This document shows positions 35,519 through 47,900 of a stretch of 64,000 bases of DNA, piece after piece. A program made the translations under genes and the position numbers. The notes beneath the pieces were generated by a model that saw only the letters and a program-made list of their open reading frames with translations, searched no databases and had not been told where the DNA came from. Positions within the stretch are counted from its first letter, which is position 1; each line of letters begins with the position of its first letter. This stretch comes from Ascoidea asiatica (lineage: Eukaryota; Ascomycota; Saccharomycetes; Ascoideales; Ascoideaceae): NCBI GenBank assembly GCA_001600695.1, contig BCKQ01000001.1, positions 1,950,722 through 2,014,721 on the forward strand. The letters run 5' to 3'.

Positions 35519-36719
35519 CTCACGTTGCTTATTTTTAATACTCGTAGAGCGTTAATGTAATTAAAACTGTAAAAAATAATTCTATTTCTTCCTTAGTTTG
35601 CACAACTTTAAAGGACAGAAAACAAGAAAGCTAGTTATCTCACTAAAACATAGAAAAATCTAACTTGTCGTTTTGCAGTTTACCTAATAATCCATATATT
35701 ACATAAGCAAATCCTACTTAATCTAAATATATCGCGCAGGCTCAAGGAGCCGGTAGGGTAACGGCACTCGTTCATTTGGATTAGGTTGATGGTTTGTTAA
35801 AATAACGGAGGTGATTATTTTAGTAAATTCTAATAAAGCATATATTTGCAAAAAGCTAAACAAATGTTAGAAAATAACTTTAGAAGCGAGTAAAAAATGA
35901 ACAAAACATTGACTGGAAAATTCGGTAAAGTAGAAGTTTGTTAAAATAAGCCTAATGGGCATTTATTAATAAAACGTTTGAGCCTATATAAACTGTTTAG
36001 CGACTAATATTACAAGCCTGCATATTATACTAAAACCAGCAAAAAAACAGAAAAATAAAAACCAACAAATGCATAATAATATTTTTCCAGAACACAGTTG
36101 ATACCGCCACAGTTTCACAAAATAAATTTTGAGGAATTTAAAAAAATCCAATGAGAATAAAAACAGAAAGAAATTTGTTTTTTGTTTTTAAATTATTTTA
36201 TGCATTTCTTTCTCATTTGCTTTTAACAAACTTTACCCCTTGGCTTACGCAGTATCGTGGTAGCTAAATACATTTTTTTGGCTGATTTGACTACGCTGTT
36301 TGAAATGCCCTTCTTTATCTTCATTCAATTATTTTATTTGATGTTGCTTCAAAAATAGGTTTTATAGATTACCTTCACTGGCATTTGAATTCGTATTCTG
36401 TCCAAACGGATTACAAATGACAATTGAATGAAATCCCTTTTATAAACGGATAAAAAAGGTTTAAACTTTTTGAGCATGTATCATACTATTCTGCGAAAAC
36501 ATACGCTAATCTAATATTTCCCTTTTTATAAGAATGTAAATACTTGGTGGCTCCATATTGTAGTTTGACTAAAAAACAAACTATATGTCCTGCAGCGTAT
36601 ACTTTTTGAAACCGGGTAGTTGTAAATAATGCCAGTACTAATCAACGCGAAATCGATTGCTCCAAGCACCGGAAATACTATCAAATAAGTATAAGCTAAT
36701 GCGGTTAAATTACCTATAT
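35519..36719. other. Intergenic, no gene seen
   Basis: AT-rich 1.2 kb separating the 114-residue ORF from the Mutator-like remnant. A GC-richer spot at 35,735-35,770 (GCGCAGGCTCAAGGAGCCGGTAGGGTAACG) was checked for a tRNA; no cloverleaf could be built. Confidence 0.4.
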
Positions 36720-38560
36720 AATATGAATATTACGTAACGCTGAGAGTGTCATCTCGGGATCATCAATGTTGGACTCTTCAAGAAAACCATTGTATTGTTG
36801 TCTTAATTGCTCTGATTCCTCACTGAATGTAGCCCTTCATTTAGCAACCACACCTGCTTCCATTAGATCAGAAGTACCATTATTTAAAATGTCAATCTTT
36901 TCAATAGCTTCATAAGCTTCTAATCCACCTCGGTCAAAAGTATTGATAATTGTTTCCCAATTAATCAGTGGGTCTTCGTTTGTAAGATCCAAAATACAAG
37001 GATGTTTGCAGCGTAGTTGAAACTTTAAGAAAAAGTACAATTACAAGCACCATTCACTGCACCAGCTATGTTGTGTTCCAGACCAGGTCTTTCTTTGGCT
37101 TTCATCGCAAGCAATATTTGTAAACTCATTTTTCTTTGAAGTAATGATAAAAAATTTAGTAACTGAGGCCTTATTTCCGCCGATCATGACGAAAAGTAAA
37201 TGTTTTTAAAGGTCGCAACTTTTTTTCTTTTGTAAATTTCGGAATAAAATGCAATTAGCTTTTTGGTTAACTTAAATAGACGATCTGCTTTTGAAATTTT
37301 ACCCAAATATGGTGGCTTATATTGAGAATGAAGACGTTCCAAAGCTTGGGTACTAAGGATTTGAAGCAATAAAGGATAAAACACCCTGTAACTAACTGAC
37401 CATTTTGCAATCAGCGTACGTTGAACCACAATATACCTCTCAATATGTGGACCAATTTGACCAGCAGCTTCATAAGCTTTTTGTACAAAAGTTAACGCAT
37501 ATCTTCTCGATTGGGTATACATGGCATCCATCATTAACTTTAAAATTTACCCATTGATGTAGGCCGTAATTGCTTTGACCAACAAATGAAAACATGCCAA
37601 ATACCTAAAAAAATCTTATTAATACCTCTGCTAAACTCCGAAACCCTATTCTGAAGAGACTCTGAGTTATCACAAACATCAAACTCTACTGAGAGGCGAC
37701 CATCAAAAATTTCAGACAGCAAAGTAAGAGATCATAATACTTGAACACTATTTTCAGAATCTACAACTGCATGGGCACCAGGAAGACGATAAACATTATC
37801 GTCCGTATAGCCAAAGGTTATAAGTGTCATCTTATAAATCATGGTACCATGAGTACCGTCAATTATTACCAGTTTTCTACCTTTAAATTTTTGGACAAAT
37901 TCATGTTTTCCAAATACACTACACCCTCTCTCGAAAAAGCTCTGTAGACAGGAAAACTGGTCAAAAGTTCCATAGCTGTTGCAAGATCCGTTTCCCGGTC
38001 AGAAACTCCATTAAATTCTGCAGCATTTTGGTTGTCTTTAAATTTGGAAATAGCATTTCTAATTTCATCAGAGATGACGAAACGCATACCCATAGAGTTA
38101 TAAAACATTCCAAAAATAATCGGTAGAGACCTTTTTATTTCAATTTAAAATAATGAACCCTCCCTTTCGATTATTTAACCCACCAATTTCCATCTTTTTT
38201 TTGATAAAACTATTTTATATTGGATCATTGTGTTTTGCAGTTTGATTCATAACACCTCCTATCTCATGAAATTGTATTGACAACTGGGCAGGGCAACTAA
38301 CAGGCAACTTTGTTATGGCAGCTCCTTTGTTGTGGTTTACTTGCGATGCTAATTTGTGTCTGATCTCAGCATTTAGCCGACATCTTAATTAAGAAAACTC
38401 TTTAGAGGAACCAGGCATTACCTGAAAAACAGAAGATACTGCGGGATTAATAAGATCTGAAGTATGATTGTTATCTTCTAATATAGCTGTTAAATTAAAA
38501 CTAAAATTGCGAGCTTCGCCAACCAAAGGTATGGCGCCTGTAAGCTTTTCATCCATAATC
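36720..38560 (-). pseudogene. Mutator-like (MULE) transposase remnant
   Basis: Minus-strand fragments in order: an N-terminal segment (38,560-38,160, MDEKLTGAIPLVGEARN), 38,108-37,866 (FYNSMGMRFVISDEI), a core with DGTHGTMIYKMTLITFGYTD (about 37,860-37,800) and LPGAHAVVDSENS, a segment WSVSYRVF...STQALERLHSQYK (37,410-37,320), and a C-terminal FQLRCKHPCILDL (about 37,015-36,975). The D-x-T-x-x-T-x-x-Y opening, the conserved (T/S)-(T/S)-x-R/L-E-x-x-H-S step and a Cys-x-His (SWIM-like) end are the order seen in Mutator-type transposases. Frames change repeatedly and stops are present. Terminal inverted repeats were not found by eye. Confidence 0.55.
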
Positions 38561-38924
38561 AATACTTTTCTACTATATTTCAGCTAAATTTTGGATGTAA
38601 CATCTAAGCAAACTTATAAATATTTGTTCAACATCAGAAAAACAAATTAAATAGAAACTTTTAGTTTCCAAAGGAGAGACAGACTACCACCTTATGATAC
38701 TTAAATTGTTTATAGTCCAGAATGCAATTGGTTTGAGGGAAAGAGTATGTGGAAGTTTCACATTTTAACATATTTCCATACGGTTAAAATTGTTTTCATT
38801 TATTTTACTTTTTCTTTTTCTGCTTTTACAGGCAATTATTATTTCTTTATTTTTATTTCGTTTAAGTTTCATTCAAATATGTTTCAACTATGACACGTGA
38901 CTTATGTTTTTATATTGGATGTTG

Positions 38925-38990
38925 GATGTTCAATGTATGTGTTGTCAGTTGTTGTCAGTTGTTGTTGCTCGTTGTCACTCGTTGTCAAAA
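38925..38990 (+). repeat. GTTGTCA-type direct repeats upstream of the 39,069 ORF
   Basis: Four to five near-copies of GTTGTCA(G/C)T, plus a preceding doubled GGATGTT, lie 80-145 bases before the start codon. A CACGTGAC E-box is close by at about 38,893. This is the third case in the window of a short direct-repeat array just upstream of an orphan ORF. Confidence 0.6.
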
Positions 38991-39068
38991 ATATTTGAGT
39001 TAACCTTTTTCTTATTTTACTTTCTTTTCCTTCAATCACTAATATTACTAAAATTACTTCAATTAAAA

Positions 39069-39482
39069 ATGAATCCTCCACCTACTTCCTTTCAAGCAAC
39101 TAATGTTGAATTTGCCTTTAATCCCTCACTGGTTGCTCGCCAATCGGACGAATCAATTATGAAGAAAGCATTAATTCCAAAACGTTGGGTAAAAACTAAA
39201 GATAATTTACCAGTTCAAATGAAAAAGAAATTAGATAATTTCCTTTTAAAATGTTGTGAAGAACCATATTTGTATCAAAAATATGACTCAACAAAAGTGA
39301 AATTGATTTTAAAACTATTAAGAAATAATCCGATTGGCTTATCCTTTAAAAATTCGGCTTGGCTGTTAGAGAGTTATAATGTTAATGATAGCTCTGAATA
39401 TTTACGTCGTTGCTACAGAGGTACTAAAAATAAAAAAAGAAAATTAAGAGTAATTGACATTTCAAGTGATGAAGAAGATTAA
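39069..39482 (+). CDS. Intact orphan ORF, basic protein with SUMO-interaction-like tail
   Basis: A 137-codon frame beginning MNPPPTSFQATNVEF, the start being chosen because the upstream in-frame part (from 38,904) is hydrophobic and lies over the repeat array. It is strongly basic in the middle (KKALIPKRWVKTKDN, KKKLDNF), then has a nuclear-localisation-like KNKKRKL followed by VIDISSDEED at the very end. The last ten residues fit a type of SUMO-interacting motif, three hydrophobic residues followed by acidic/Ser residues. Copies A and D also end in a hydrophobic-acidic Ser/Asp tail, but the remainder is not clearly alignable, so membership in that family is only possible. It is one of the very few uninterrupted ORFs in the left 46 kb. 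Function unknown. Confidence 0.5.
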   Translation: MNPPPTSFQATNVEFAFNPSLVARQSDESIMKKALIPKRWVKTKDNLPVQMKKKLDNFLLKCCEEPYLYQKYDSTKVKLILKLLRNNPIGLSFKNSAWLLESYNVNDSSEYLRRCYRGTKNKKRKLRVIDISSDEED

Positions 39483-39497
39483 TTGTCCTATGTACAC

Positions 39498-39713
39498 AAA
39501 ACTATATAAATATGTCTGTTTTTGTCTACAATTTTTTTTAATTTTATATAGTTTTGAAATTATCGAGTTTTATATTTACTATTTTACATATATTAATACA
39601 TAATATTTATTATTAATCTATTTATAATATTGACATTATTTTTCATTAACCTTGATAATTTTTAAACTAAAACAACTTAATTTGTTCCATTATGTCTCAA
39701 GAATCTCAACACA
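39498..39713 (+). repeat. Left arm of a 1.45-kb inverted repeat pair
   Basis: About 200 bases whose reverse complement, with roughly 10-15 percent difference, is at 40,729-40,944. The core (39,513-39,713) opens TGTCTGT and ends CAACACA, and both copies are 201 bases between those points. TG...CA ends and the length resemble solo LTRs; alternatively they are the terminal inverted repeats of a small element. Similarity continues about 15 bases outside the TG. Confidence 0.75.
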
Positions 39714-40728
39714 TTCACTCTAAGCAACGGAATCATGAATTAAAATACAGCAAATTGTCAGTTATCTAAAGCTACAATTTCTTTAGTTGTAACAACCAAT
39801 TTATTAAAACTTACTTCTTCTCATAATTGCAGGCTTCTGTTTGAGGCAGGAAAAATAGTATACGTCAAACAGAAACCGTACTACTTTTGTTTCCCATTTC
39901 AATCATTTTCAATTACTCTCATTTTCAGTATTCTAATACAAAGAAAACGAATACCTCCTCGAAGACGTAATAACAATTACGGTTATTAATAATATAAATC
40001 AGGATAATCCAAACTAAAACAATGCTGTTAATTAATACTAAAGTAAAGTTAACTTACAAGCTGTTGACAGTTTTATCAAAAGGACAAAAATGCACATTTC
40101 ATTTAGTTCATTTTCAAGTTGTGCCTTTCTGACGCAAATCAATTGTGCTGATCACACCTGTGAACACCAAAACAATTAGCTGTTTTTATAAAGCAGGTAA
40201 ACCAAGCTAGTAATTAAACTAAGAATAAGACGAATAATAATAACACTAGCAATATTACGAATAATAATAATAAAAATAATAATAATAACAATAACAATAA
40301 TAATAATAATGATAATAATAATTTGTTTAGTATTAACAATAATAATTTCAATAATTAGATTTATAATTTTAATCATTGTAAAAACAGTACTATGAAAAAC
40401 TAAACCAATTAAAATATTAAGGGGTTCAACTCTAATAATGGAATTACGTTTAATAGTAGTACTAATCAAAATACCAAATATAAGAGTAATACTCATGACG
40501 GTATTGAATATATCAATAAACGTTGTAAGAATTGTAATAATCACATCCCAGTTATTGGGACCTGAGATTAATTTGGAAGGTTGCCCTACTGATGGAGCGT
40601 TCTGCACAATTTGTGGAAACGTTTTTCAAAAAATAGTAAAATCCACATCTAAGGTATTGAACGCCAATTGATAAATATTGGCTGTTAACGGACGTGGCAT
40701 TTATATAGGACAAAACAAGAATACTGAT
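39714..40728. other. Spacer between inverted repeat arms
   Basis: One kilobase holding an ATT/AAT trinucleotide tract (about 40,225-40,360) and no convincing gene; the open frames there are low-complexity Ile/Asn strings. A small hairpin (TTCTGTTTGA...TCAAACAGAA) occurs at 39,835-39,870. Confidence 0.5.
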
Positions 40729-40944
40729 TGTGTTGGGATTCTTGAGACATACTGAAATAAATTAAGTTATTTTAGTTTAAAAATTATCAAATATAATAAA
40801 AAAATGATGTCAATATGATAAATAAACTAATAATGAATATTATGTATTAATATTTGTAAAATAGTAAATATAAAATTAGATAATTTAAAAACTATATAAA
40901 CTAACATAAATATAAAACAAAGACAGACATATTATATAGTTTTA
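40729..40944 (-). repeat. Right arm of the 1.45-kb inverted repeat pair
   Basis: Reverse-complement partner of 39,498-39,713, reading TGTCTGTCTTTG inward from 40,929 on the minus strand and ending at TGTGTTGGG (40,729). No direct target duplication is evident at its edges. Confidence 0.75.
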
Positions 40945-42950
40945 AAAATAATTGCAATAAACAAAAATGAAAAGAAATATTCAACACTTGTGAAATTTAA
41001 AATAAATATTATTAAGTCGGGAAATATTTTGAATCAGCTTTGACATATATTTTCAAAAACCTGACACATTTTGAGAACGGTTCACAGCTCTTTTGGAAAC
41101 GGAATAACCAATGAAAATGTTGTTGAGATATTTTTATCCGATCCTAATGTTTTTATAAAATAATTTTCAACCATTTGAAACGCGCAGCCACTCTGACTAC
41201 ATTAGTTTTTCTAATAAATGTCAATTTACCAATAGTATACTTGAAAACCAAATACGTATAATTCATTTATTATTACAACATTGGATATTAATTACCAATT
41301 CGTAGCTAATTTTTTTATGCCTTGAAAATAAGTTGCTACCAGAAACTGTAAAATGAAAGGGAACAAAAAAACATTTTAAACTAAAAAATAAATTTTAGTA
41401 ACGGGTGAATTTTTTGGAAAAGCAACCACTGAGGTAGTACAGAAGTAATTGGAAAAAGTTAATTTTAAAACGTTTTTGACAACAATAACTTACAAAATCT
41501 GACAACACATTATAAAAAAGTATTTTTTTAGCATCCGACATTCCTAATGAATTTTTGAGAAAAGGAAACAATGAACTTATAAGATTAATAAAAAGTAGGA
41601 ACATCAAGCCCTAACATGTTTGTAGACAGAGGCTCCTGGCATGGATTAAAAAAAAGAAATAAGCGAAAATTTTTAACAAATTGTATGTCATTTTATTTGT
41701 TTACTATAGTTTTTGTAGAAATTTCTAAACTAAATTTAAGTGTCGAAATATGCACAGACTGTTTTAGCACTGCCGTTTATTGCGCTTTTAAAGTTTTTAT
41801 GTGGATCCGGAATGTTCTAAACCGTTCCTGGTATTCATTATTTATTTCGTTTTCAAACTTTTGTGTGGGTCGCGTTTGTGCCCAAGTCATTTTGGTTTGT
41901 TTGTATAGTGATTTAGTGTTTTTTAACACAAACCGTTATGCTATTTCTATTTTTTGAGTATGGGAAGTGAACTGTGCCATACTAAGTTTAGTAATTTATT
42001 CTTAAAAAATGTTACCTGCTCTTAATTTCTACTAATATAAATAGGGCAGTGACCTCCCATATGTTTTATATAATTTTTGCATTTTTTATATTTTAATTAA
42101 CAATTGTTTTTAATTTGAATTAGATATCTTCTTAGTAATACTTAAATTTTTCGTTTGAACTACAATCAATTTTCAAAATCCCGGAGGCGGATGGAACTAT
42201 GGATTTTGGACGGTTTTTTAAAAGCAATTTTTGCAGTAAACGGCGTGGCAAGCGGCAGGCTGCAGAAAAGTGTAGTTTTTTTAGTAAAAACAAATTCCTA
42301 AGTATAACTTTGGGGTGTACAGTATTCTAAGTATTTAGCGCTTCTGTGTAAATCCTTATTACTCTCACTGGGCAAAACACCTTTTATTAGTTTTCGAAAA
42401 AATATTTGAGTATGGTTGAACCTGATTACTTTATTTAAAACTAGTTTTGGTGAAGTACGTGTAATTTTGATATCCCTTTTTCCAACCGAAGGTGTTATAA
42501 GCAATATATTAATCGCTGGATTTCCCATCCTGTTTGGTAACGATATTTAATGAGTCTCACTTTCCATCTTTTCATTACCAGTCCTGGGAGTAGAATTAAC
42601 ATTGTTTTTTTACTTCATATCAATCCAAGGCAGCTTTACCCAGTCAAAGTCCATTTCTTCTCATGGCAATTCATAAACAATTGATGTTTGGTAATTTCTT
42701 ATTTGTCTTTGTTTTGCCCCTGAAATTAGAATTGTTCCAGTATTTGACTAGTGAATAGCAATAAGATATTTGGAGTCCTGAATAAATATAAAAGAATCTA
42801 CTCTTTTTTAAATGAATCTCAAATATGAAATCAAAATGATTAAAAGTAACTGAAAGTAATTGAATCAATCAGTTCAATTGAATTCAATTGATCCAATAAA
42901 TTGAACATATATTTGATCATATTTGTTTAATTAATCATATCATCTTATTA
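40945..42950. other. Intergenic, no gene recognised
   Basis: Two kilobases of mixed composition. A 113-codon plus-strand stretch (41,616-41,957) rich in Phe, Val and Ser and a 76-codon minus-strand stretch (42,298-42,528) show no motif I recognise and may be element debris. The GC-richer patch 42,180-42,270 (GGCGTGGCAAGCGGCAGGC) was checked for a tRNA without success. Confidence 0.35.
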
Positions 42951-45706
42951 ATGATGTCTAAAAAATTAATCATAGACATATTATTAAAAGATACTTTAAA
43001 ATTAATTTTGGAATATTTAGATCAAAATGATTTAATCACTTTATCTTGTACAAATAGATATTTTATGATTTAATAATACCAAGATTATATGCAAATATTT
43101 ATATTTATGATTTTAAATTATTAATACAAAATAATAATAATTATTGGACTTATTTTTCAAATAATTATAAGTATATATCAAGTTCTTCAGTTGTATATTC
43201 TAATTGTCCAAAATATGGAGATTTATTATATTCTACACAATCATTAAATTCTTCAAATGAATTTATAAATTATCAAAATCAAGATCAGACTACAAATTCA
43301 AATACGTTAAAAAAAGATTATTTTCATATTTTTAACATTCATACTTTTTTAAGATTAAATCATTTTTATAAAAAATTAACAAATTTAATTTCATCAATAG
43401 AATCAAATAAAAATTTATTAAATTATATTAAAAATATATTTATTGATATATCTTATCATAAGGAAGGTTTAAGATTTAATGATTATGAAATATCAAAATA
43501 TAATGTTAAAATTATTCATTTAATCATAAATGAAATTTTAAATAAAGTTATTAAAATTAATCCAAATTTAAAAATTGAATTTTCTGATTATTTAACATAA
43601 CATTTTTTTTCAAATATTTCGAATGATAATAGATATTTTTCATTACCTTCAAATTTATATAATCATTTAGATTCGAATGAAATTTATATCTCACATGATT
43701 TAAAATTTCTTTATAATAAAATTTTTAATAATTTAAATAATTATATAAATTATGAAAAAAATTCAAATGAAATTAATAATTTAAATAATTTATCAAATAA
43801 AAAAAACTTAAAAGAATTCAAAATTTGAAACTATTGCTATTTCCTTTCTGGGATTCAATTTATTTAAATCAAAATATTTCAACATTTTTAGAATATCTTT
43901 CCTATTTTAAAACTCATAATAATAATAATGATAATATAACTTTCAAATTATTTATATCATATACTGAAAATTTTCGATTAAATAATTTAAATTCAATCAA
44001 ATCTTATATGAGTTTAATTAATTATTCATATTTTAAAAAATTATTCTTAAATATTTCTTGTGAATGTTATGAAGATTATACTAGTCATAGAAAATATATT
44101 TGTAGAGTTGGTGGTCATATTAGTCCTAATAAACCATATAATAAACAAAATAAGAAAAAAGAAAATGTTAATGAAATTGTTGTTAGTGAAAAAGAAGATG
44201 AAAATGATAATTTATATATATGTAATTGTAATTATAAATTTTATAAAAATTTAATTAATCCATTTCATTTAAAATTTTTAAAAAATGGTTTAAATTATGA
44301 TAATTTAAAAGAAATTTATATTAATAAAATTTCATTACTTAAATCAAATGAATTAAATAAATTATTTCAATTTTTATTTATTTATTTACCAAATATAAAT
44401 TTAGTTAATTTAAGTTTCATCATGTCAATACATTATAATGATCATAATATTTGGTTTTCTGAAAACCTTGATCCAATTTATAAAAATTTAAATAAATCAG
44501 ATTCTTTTATAGGTGAATTAATAAGTTGTTTTAAAAATTTTTTAAAAAAAGATGGAAAAAATGGCAAAAAAAAGAATTTAAATATTTCAAATTTAAAATT
44601 TTTTTATTTAAGTGGAAATCTTTCTAGAAATATTTTAAGTTATTTATTATTTGAATATGTTTCAAATGAATTTTCAAGAAATTTTAATTTTGATGATAGT
44701 AATAATAATAATGATAAAAAACTAAAATTTTTAAAGAAGAAAAAAATAAATTTTAAAAAAATATATGAAAATAATTCTGAATTTATAAATATTTTCAAGA
44801 ACAGTTTAAGAATACCTTTAAATATTTAAAATAAAGATAATAAAAAAGAAAATAATTTAGTTATTAAAAGTGAAAGTGAAGATGAATATGATTCTTATTT
44901 ATTTGATAATTATTATAAAGAATATAAAGATTATAAGAATAATGATAATAACGAAGAATATAGTGAAGATAATAATGGTAAATTTTTAAGTAATAATAAT
45001 GTTTTAGAATCATATGAACAAATTTTAGAAAGATTTTTAAATCCTTTTAAATAAAAACGTTTTGAGAATTATAATGGAATTAATGAAATTAGTAAATATA
45101 ATAAAAATTATACAAATATAAATTTTAGTTTAATTTATAAAGATATTTTTTTAATGTATTCTTCTCGTACAAACAATAATATTGATAATAATAATAATAA
45201 TAATTCTATTAATAATGTGAAGGAATTAGCTAAAATAATTAATTCAAAAAATTATATGAATTTATTAATTGATTATTTTGAAGAATTAATTGAAATTATA
45301 ATTAATAATGAAATTAAAGCATTTAAAAAACTTGAAATTTTATCAATTGGAGGATTACCATTGGCTATTAAATCAGATAAAGATAATAATGGAAAAAGAA
45401 AAGTTTCACCAGAAATTATTATTGAAGAATATGAAAAAGAAGATTATGAAACTATGAAAAGAATTTTTGAATTAAAATCTGATAAAGATATTGTTTCTAA
45501 TATTCATAACGATATGGGAAAAGATTTTGAAAAAATAAAAATTTTAAATGATAATCGTACTCTCTGTTTTTTTTGAGTGGAATGTCATTAAATTTAGAAG
45601 ATGTAAAAAGAAAAATTGAAGTCATCAAAAATGTCAAAACGTTTATATCTAGTGATGAAGATAAAGAAGGTGATGTTGAAATGAAATCCAGATTTCTTTT
45701 TATTTA
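42951..45706 (+). pseudogene. Recently broken F-box-like gene
   Basis: Starts with two adjacent ATGs (42,951 and 42,954) and an F-box-like stretch, LKLILEYLDQNDLITLSCTN, typical of substrate receptors of SCF ubiquitin ligases. The coding signal continues for about 900 codons, with AT-rich codons and Asn runs like the neighbouring functional genes, but is interrupted by a frameshift near 43,067, stops near 43,600 and 43,828, a frameshift near 43,825, and stops at 44,827, 45,052 and 45,574. The segment 43,825-45,576 stays in one frame apart from two stops. A Cys/His-containing stretch occurs at about 44,060-44,240 (CECYEDY, ICNCNY). The low number of lesions over 2.7 kb implies fairly recent loss, unlike the ruined transposons to the left. 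Substrate and family are unknown. Confidence 0.6.
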
Positions 45707-46760
45707 AGTATATAATTTCATAGTATTACAATGTAAATGTTTTGGAATTTATTTTTTATTTTTGTAAAAAAACACTTAAAGCTTCAGATTTTCTTTTAAA
45801 TTTCTTAAATACATATTTTAAAGTTAAGTCATTATTTTCAATAATTCTTTAACAATAATTGAAACAATTATATCTTACGTACTATTAATTTCAGACCTTC
45901 AATAGATAAATGTTTTTAGGATTAAATAAAATAGTAAATAATAAATTTGACCAAAATTGAACCTTTCATATTACATTAATGTGAAAACATTGAATATAAG
46001 TTGAAAAGAAGCAATAAGCCAAATATGTAATATATATATTATAATATTTAAAGATATAATATTCATATAATAAACAGTTCCAAAAATTCCCTTTTATAAA
46101 CTTCTTCAAAACAAATAACAGTCTGAGAAGATTGAAATTCGTCTTAAAAAGAAGCATGAAATACAAAAGGAGCGGTCATGGTATAGTTTTCAACCAGCAA
46201 AAACACAATCTCGGACGAATCCTCACTGAATGCGTAATGCCCTTGCATAAAGATAAAGAAAAAAAAAGGAGAAGGAAAGAAAGGAAAAAAGAAGAAAGTG
46301 GGAAATGAGCCCTTTAAATACTTTTTCAGAGCCAGAGCAAAAAAGCAAAAAGTAAATTTTGAAACAATAACAATAAAGAGCCCTGTACAAAAGTTTTTGG
46401 AAACAGAGCCCTAGAAAAGTAAATAGGAGGGTAATGGTGTAAAATACGGAAATTTACAACCGCCGCGTGGATTGATAACCTTTGTAGGTGGTATTATCCT
46501 TTGTTCTGGATACAAGCGGAAAGGTTTAGAAATGCGGTTTTCATTTTCCGAAATTCACTCCGAATAAATATTTATTTAAAAGTTATAAACAAGAACTGGT
46601 TGGTTTTTATTGATAAAAAGTTATAAACTGAATAAGTTTTGTAAATTAAAATATTAAGATATACAATTCATGAAATTGTTTGTCAGAAGATATAATATAA
46701 AAAAAGATACAACAATAAATAAATAAATAAATAAAGAGAAGAAAGGAAAAAGAAAAGTAA
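45707..46760. other. Boundary between repeat block and gene-rich DNA
   Basis: No gene. It contains a purine-rich run (46,255-46,300), a GC-richer patch at about 46,440-46,540 with CCGCCGCGTGG and two GATA-type sites, and an AAAT repeat (46,715-46,735). The last 500 bases would be the 3' region of the minus-strand PPT1-type gene. Confidence 0.4.
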
Positions 46761-47856
46761 TTAAAATCCAAAATTACTTGTATAAGCCATTGGTTTAATA
46801 TCTGGATGTTCAACAGCTTCAAATTGACAAAATTCTAAATTATATTCATTATTATTATTATTATCTATAGTAAAATTTATAACTGCACCTTTATTACCTT
46901 GAGAATCACAATAATTTGGTGCTGAGAATACTGTAATTAATTGTCCATTATGTTCTTTTTCAAATCCATTCATTCTAACTTCATGACTTCTAATAATTGC
47001 TTTTAAATTATTTCTTTCACAAAATTCTTTTGTAATATCTGGACCAAATTGCATTCCAATACCTCTTTTACTTGGTCCTCTACCGTTTTCAATTTGTGGA
47101 TCTGTCCATAATAATTCCATTTCAATACCTTCTTTTGGAGGTTGTTTATTTTTAAATCTTTTAATATTTCTAATATCATTAATATTTATATCATCATTTG
47201 AAAATAATCCTCCATGCATTATTAAATATTCATTACCAATTAAACATGATAAAGGTAATGAATTAAAACTTTCTGAGAAACATTTAAAAATTCTTTCATT
47301 ATATTTATATTTACATTCACCTTCAAATCCATAAGCTTTATTCATATCATCAGTTTCATGATTACCTCTATTTAAAAAAATTTTATTTGGATAAATAATT
47401 TTTAATGTATATAATAAAAATGCAACTTCTGTTGACCAACTACCTCTATCAACAAAATCTCCATTAAATAAATATGCATGAGAATTTGAAACTTTACCAA
47501 ATTTTTTAAAAATATTTAAAACATCATAAAATTGTCCATGAGTATCACCACAAATTGTTAAAGTTTTAACATCTTTTAAAATCACTAAATTTTCTTTGGA
47601 ATTGGTGTTATCATTTTCATTTTCATTTTCATTTTCTTTTCCATTTTCATTTAAATTTAAATTTTCAATTGAATTTTTTTTATGATTTGGTAAAGTAATT
47701 TCAATTAATGTATTTTCTTTTCTTAAAATTTCATTAACTTTCATAATTATTGCAAATCCATATTTTTTTGGTAAAGTTTCACCATTTTTAAATAACTTTA
47801 TCATTTCTTTAAGAAATGTTTCATTTAATCCATTAATTTCAACTTCTTTTGATTTT

Positions 47857-47900
<44 letters not shown>

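Noticed and set aside
35735-35770. Possible tRNA in a GC-rich spot
   Set aside because: No acceptor or anticodon stem could be paired and no B-box is present.
40176-40607. 143-codon hydrophobic minus-strand ORF
   Set aside because: More than half is an Ile/Asn string from an ATT repeat; no stable domain signature.
43825-44829. A stand-alone 334-residue gene
   Set aside because: It starts at a TTG without a Met, and coding signal continues on both sides, so it is the middle of the broken F-box-like gene.
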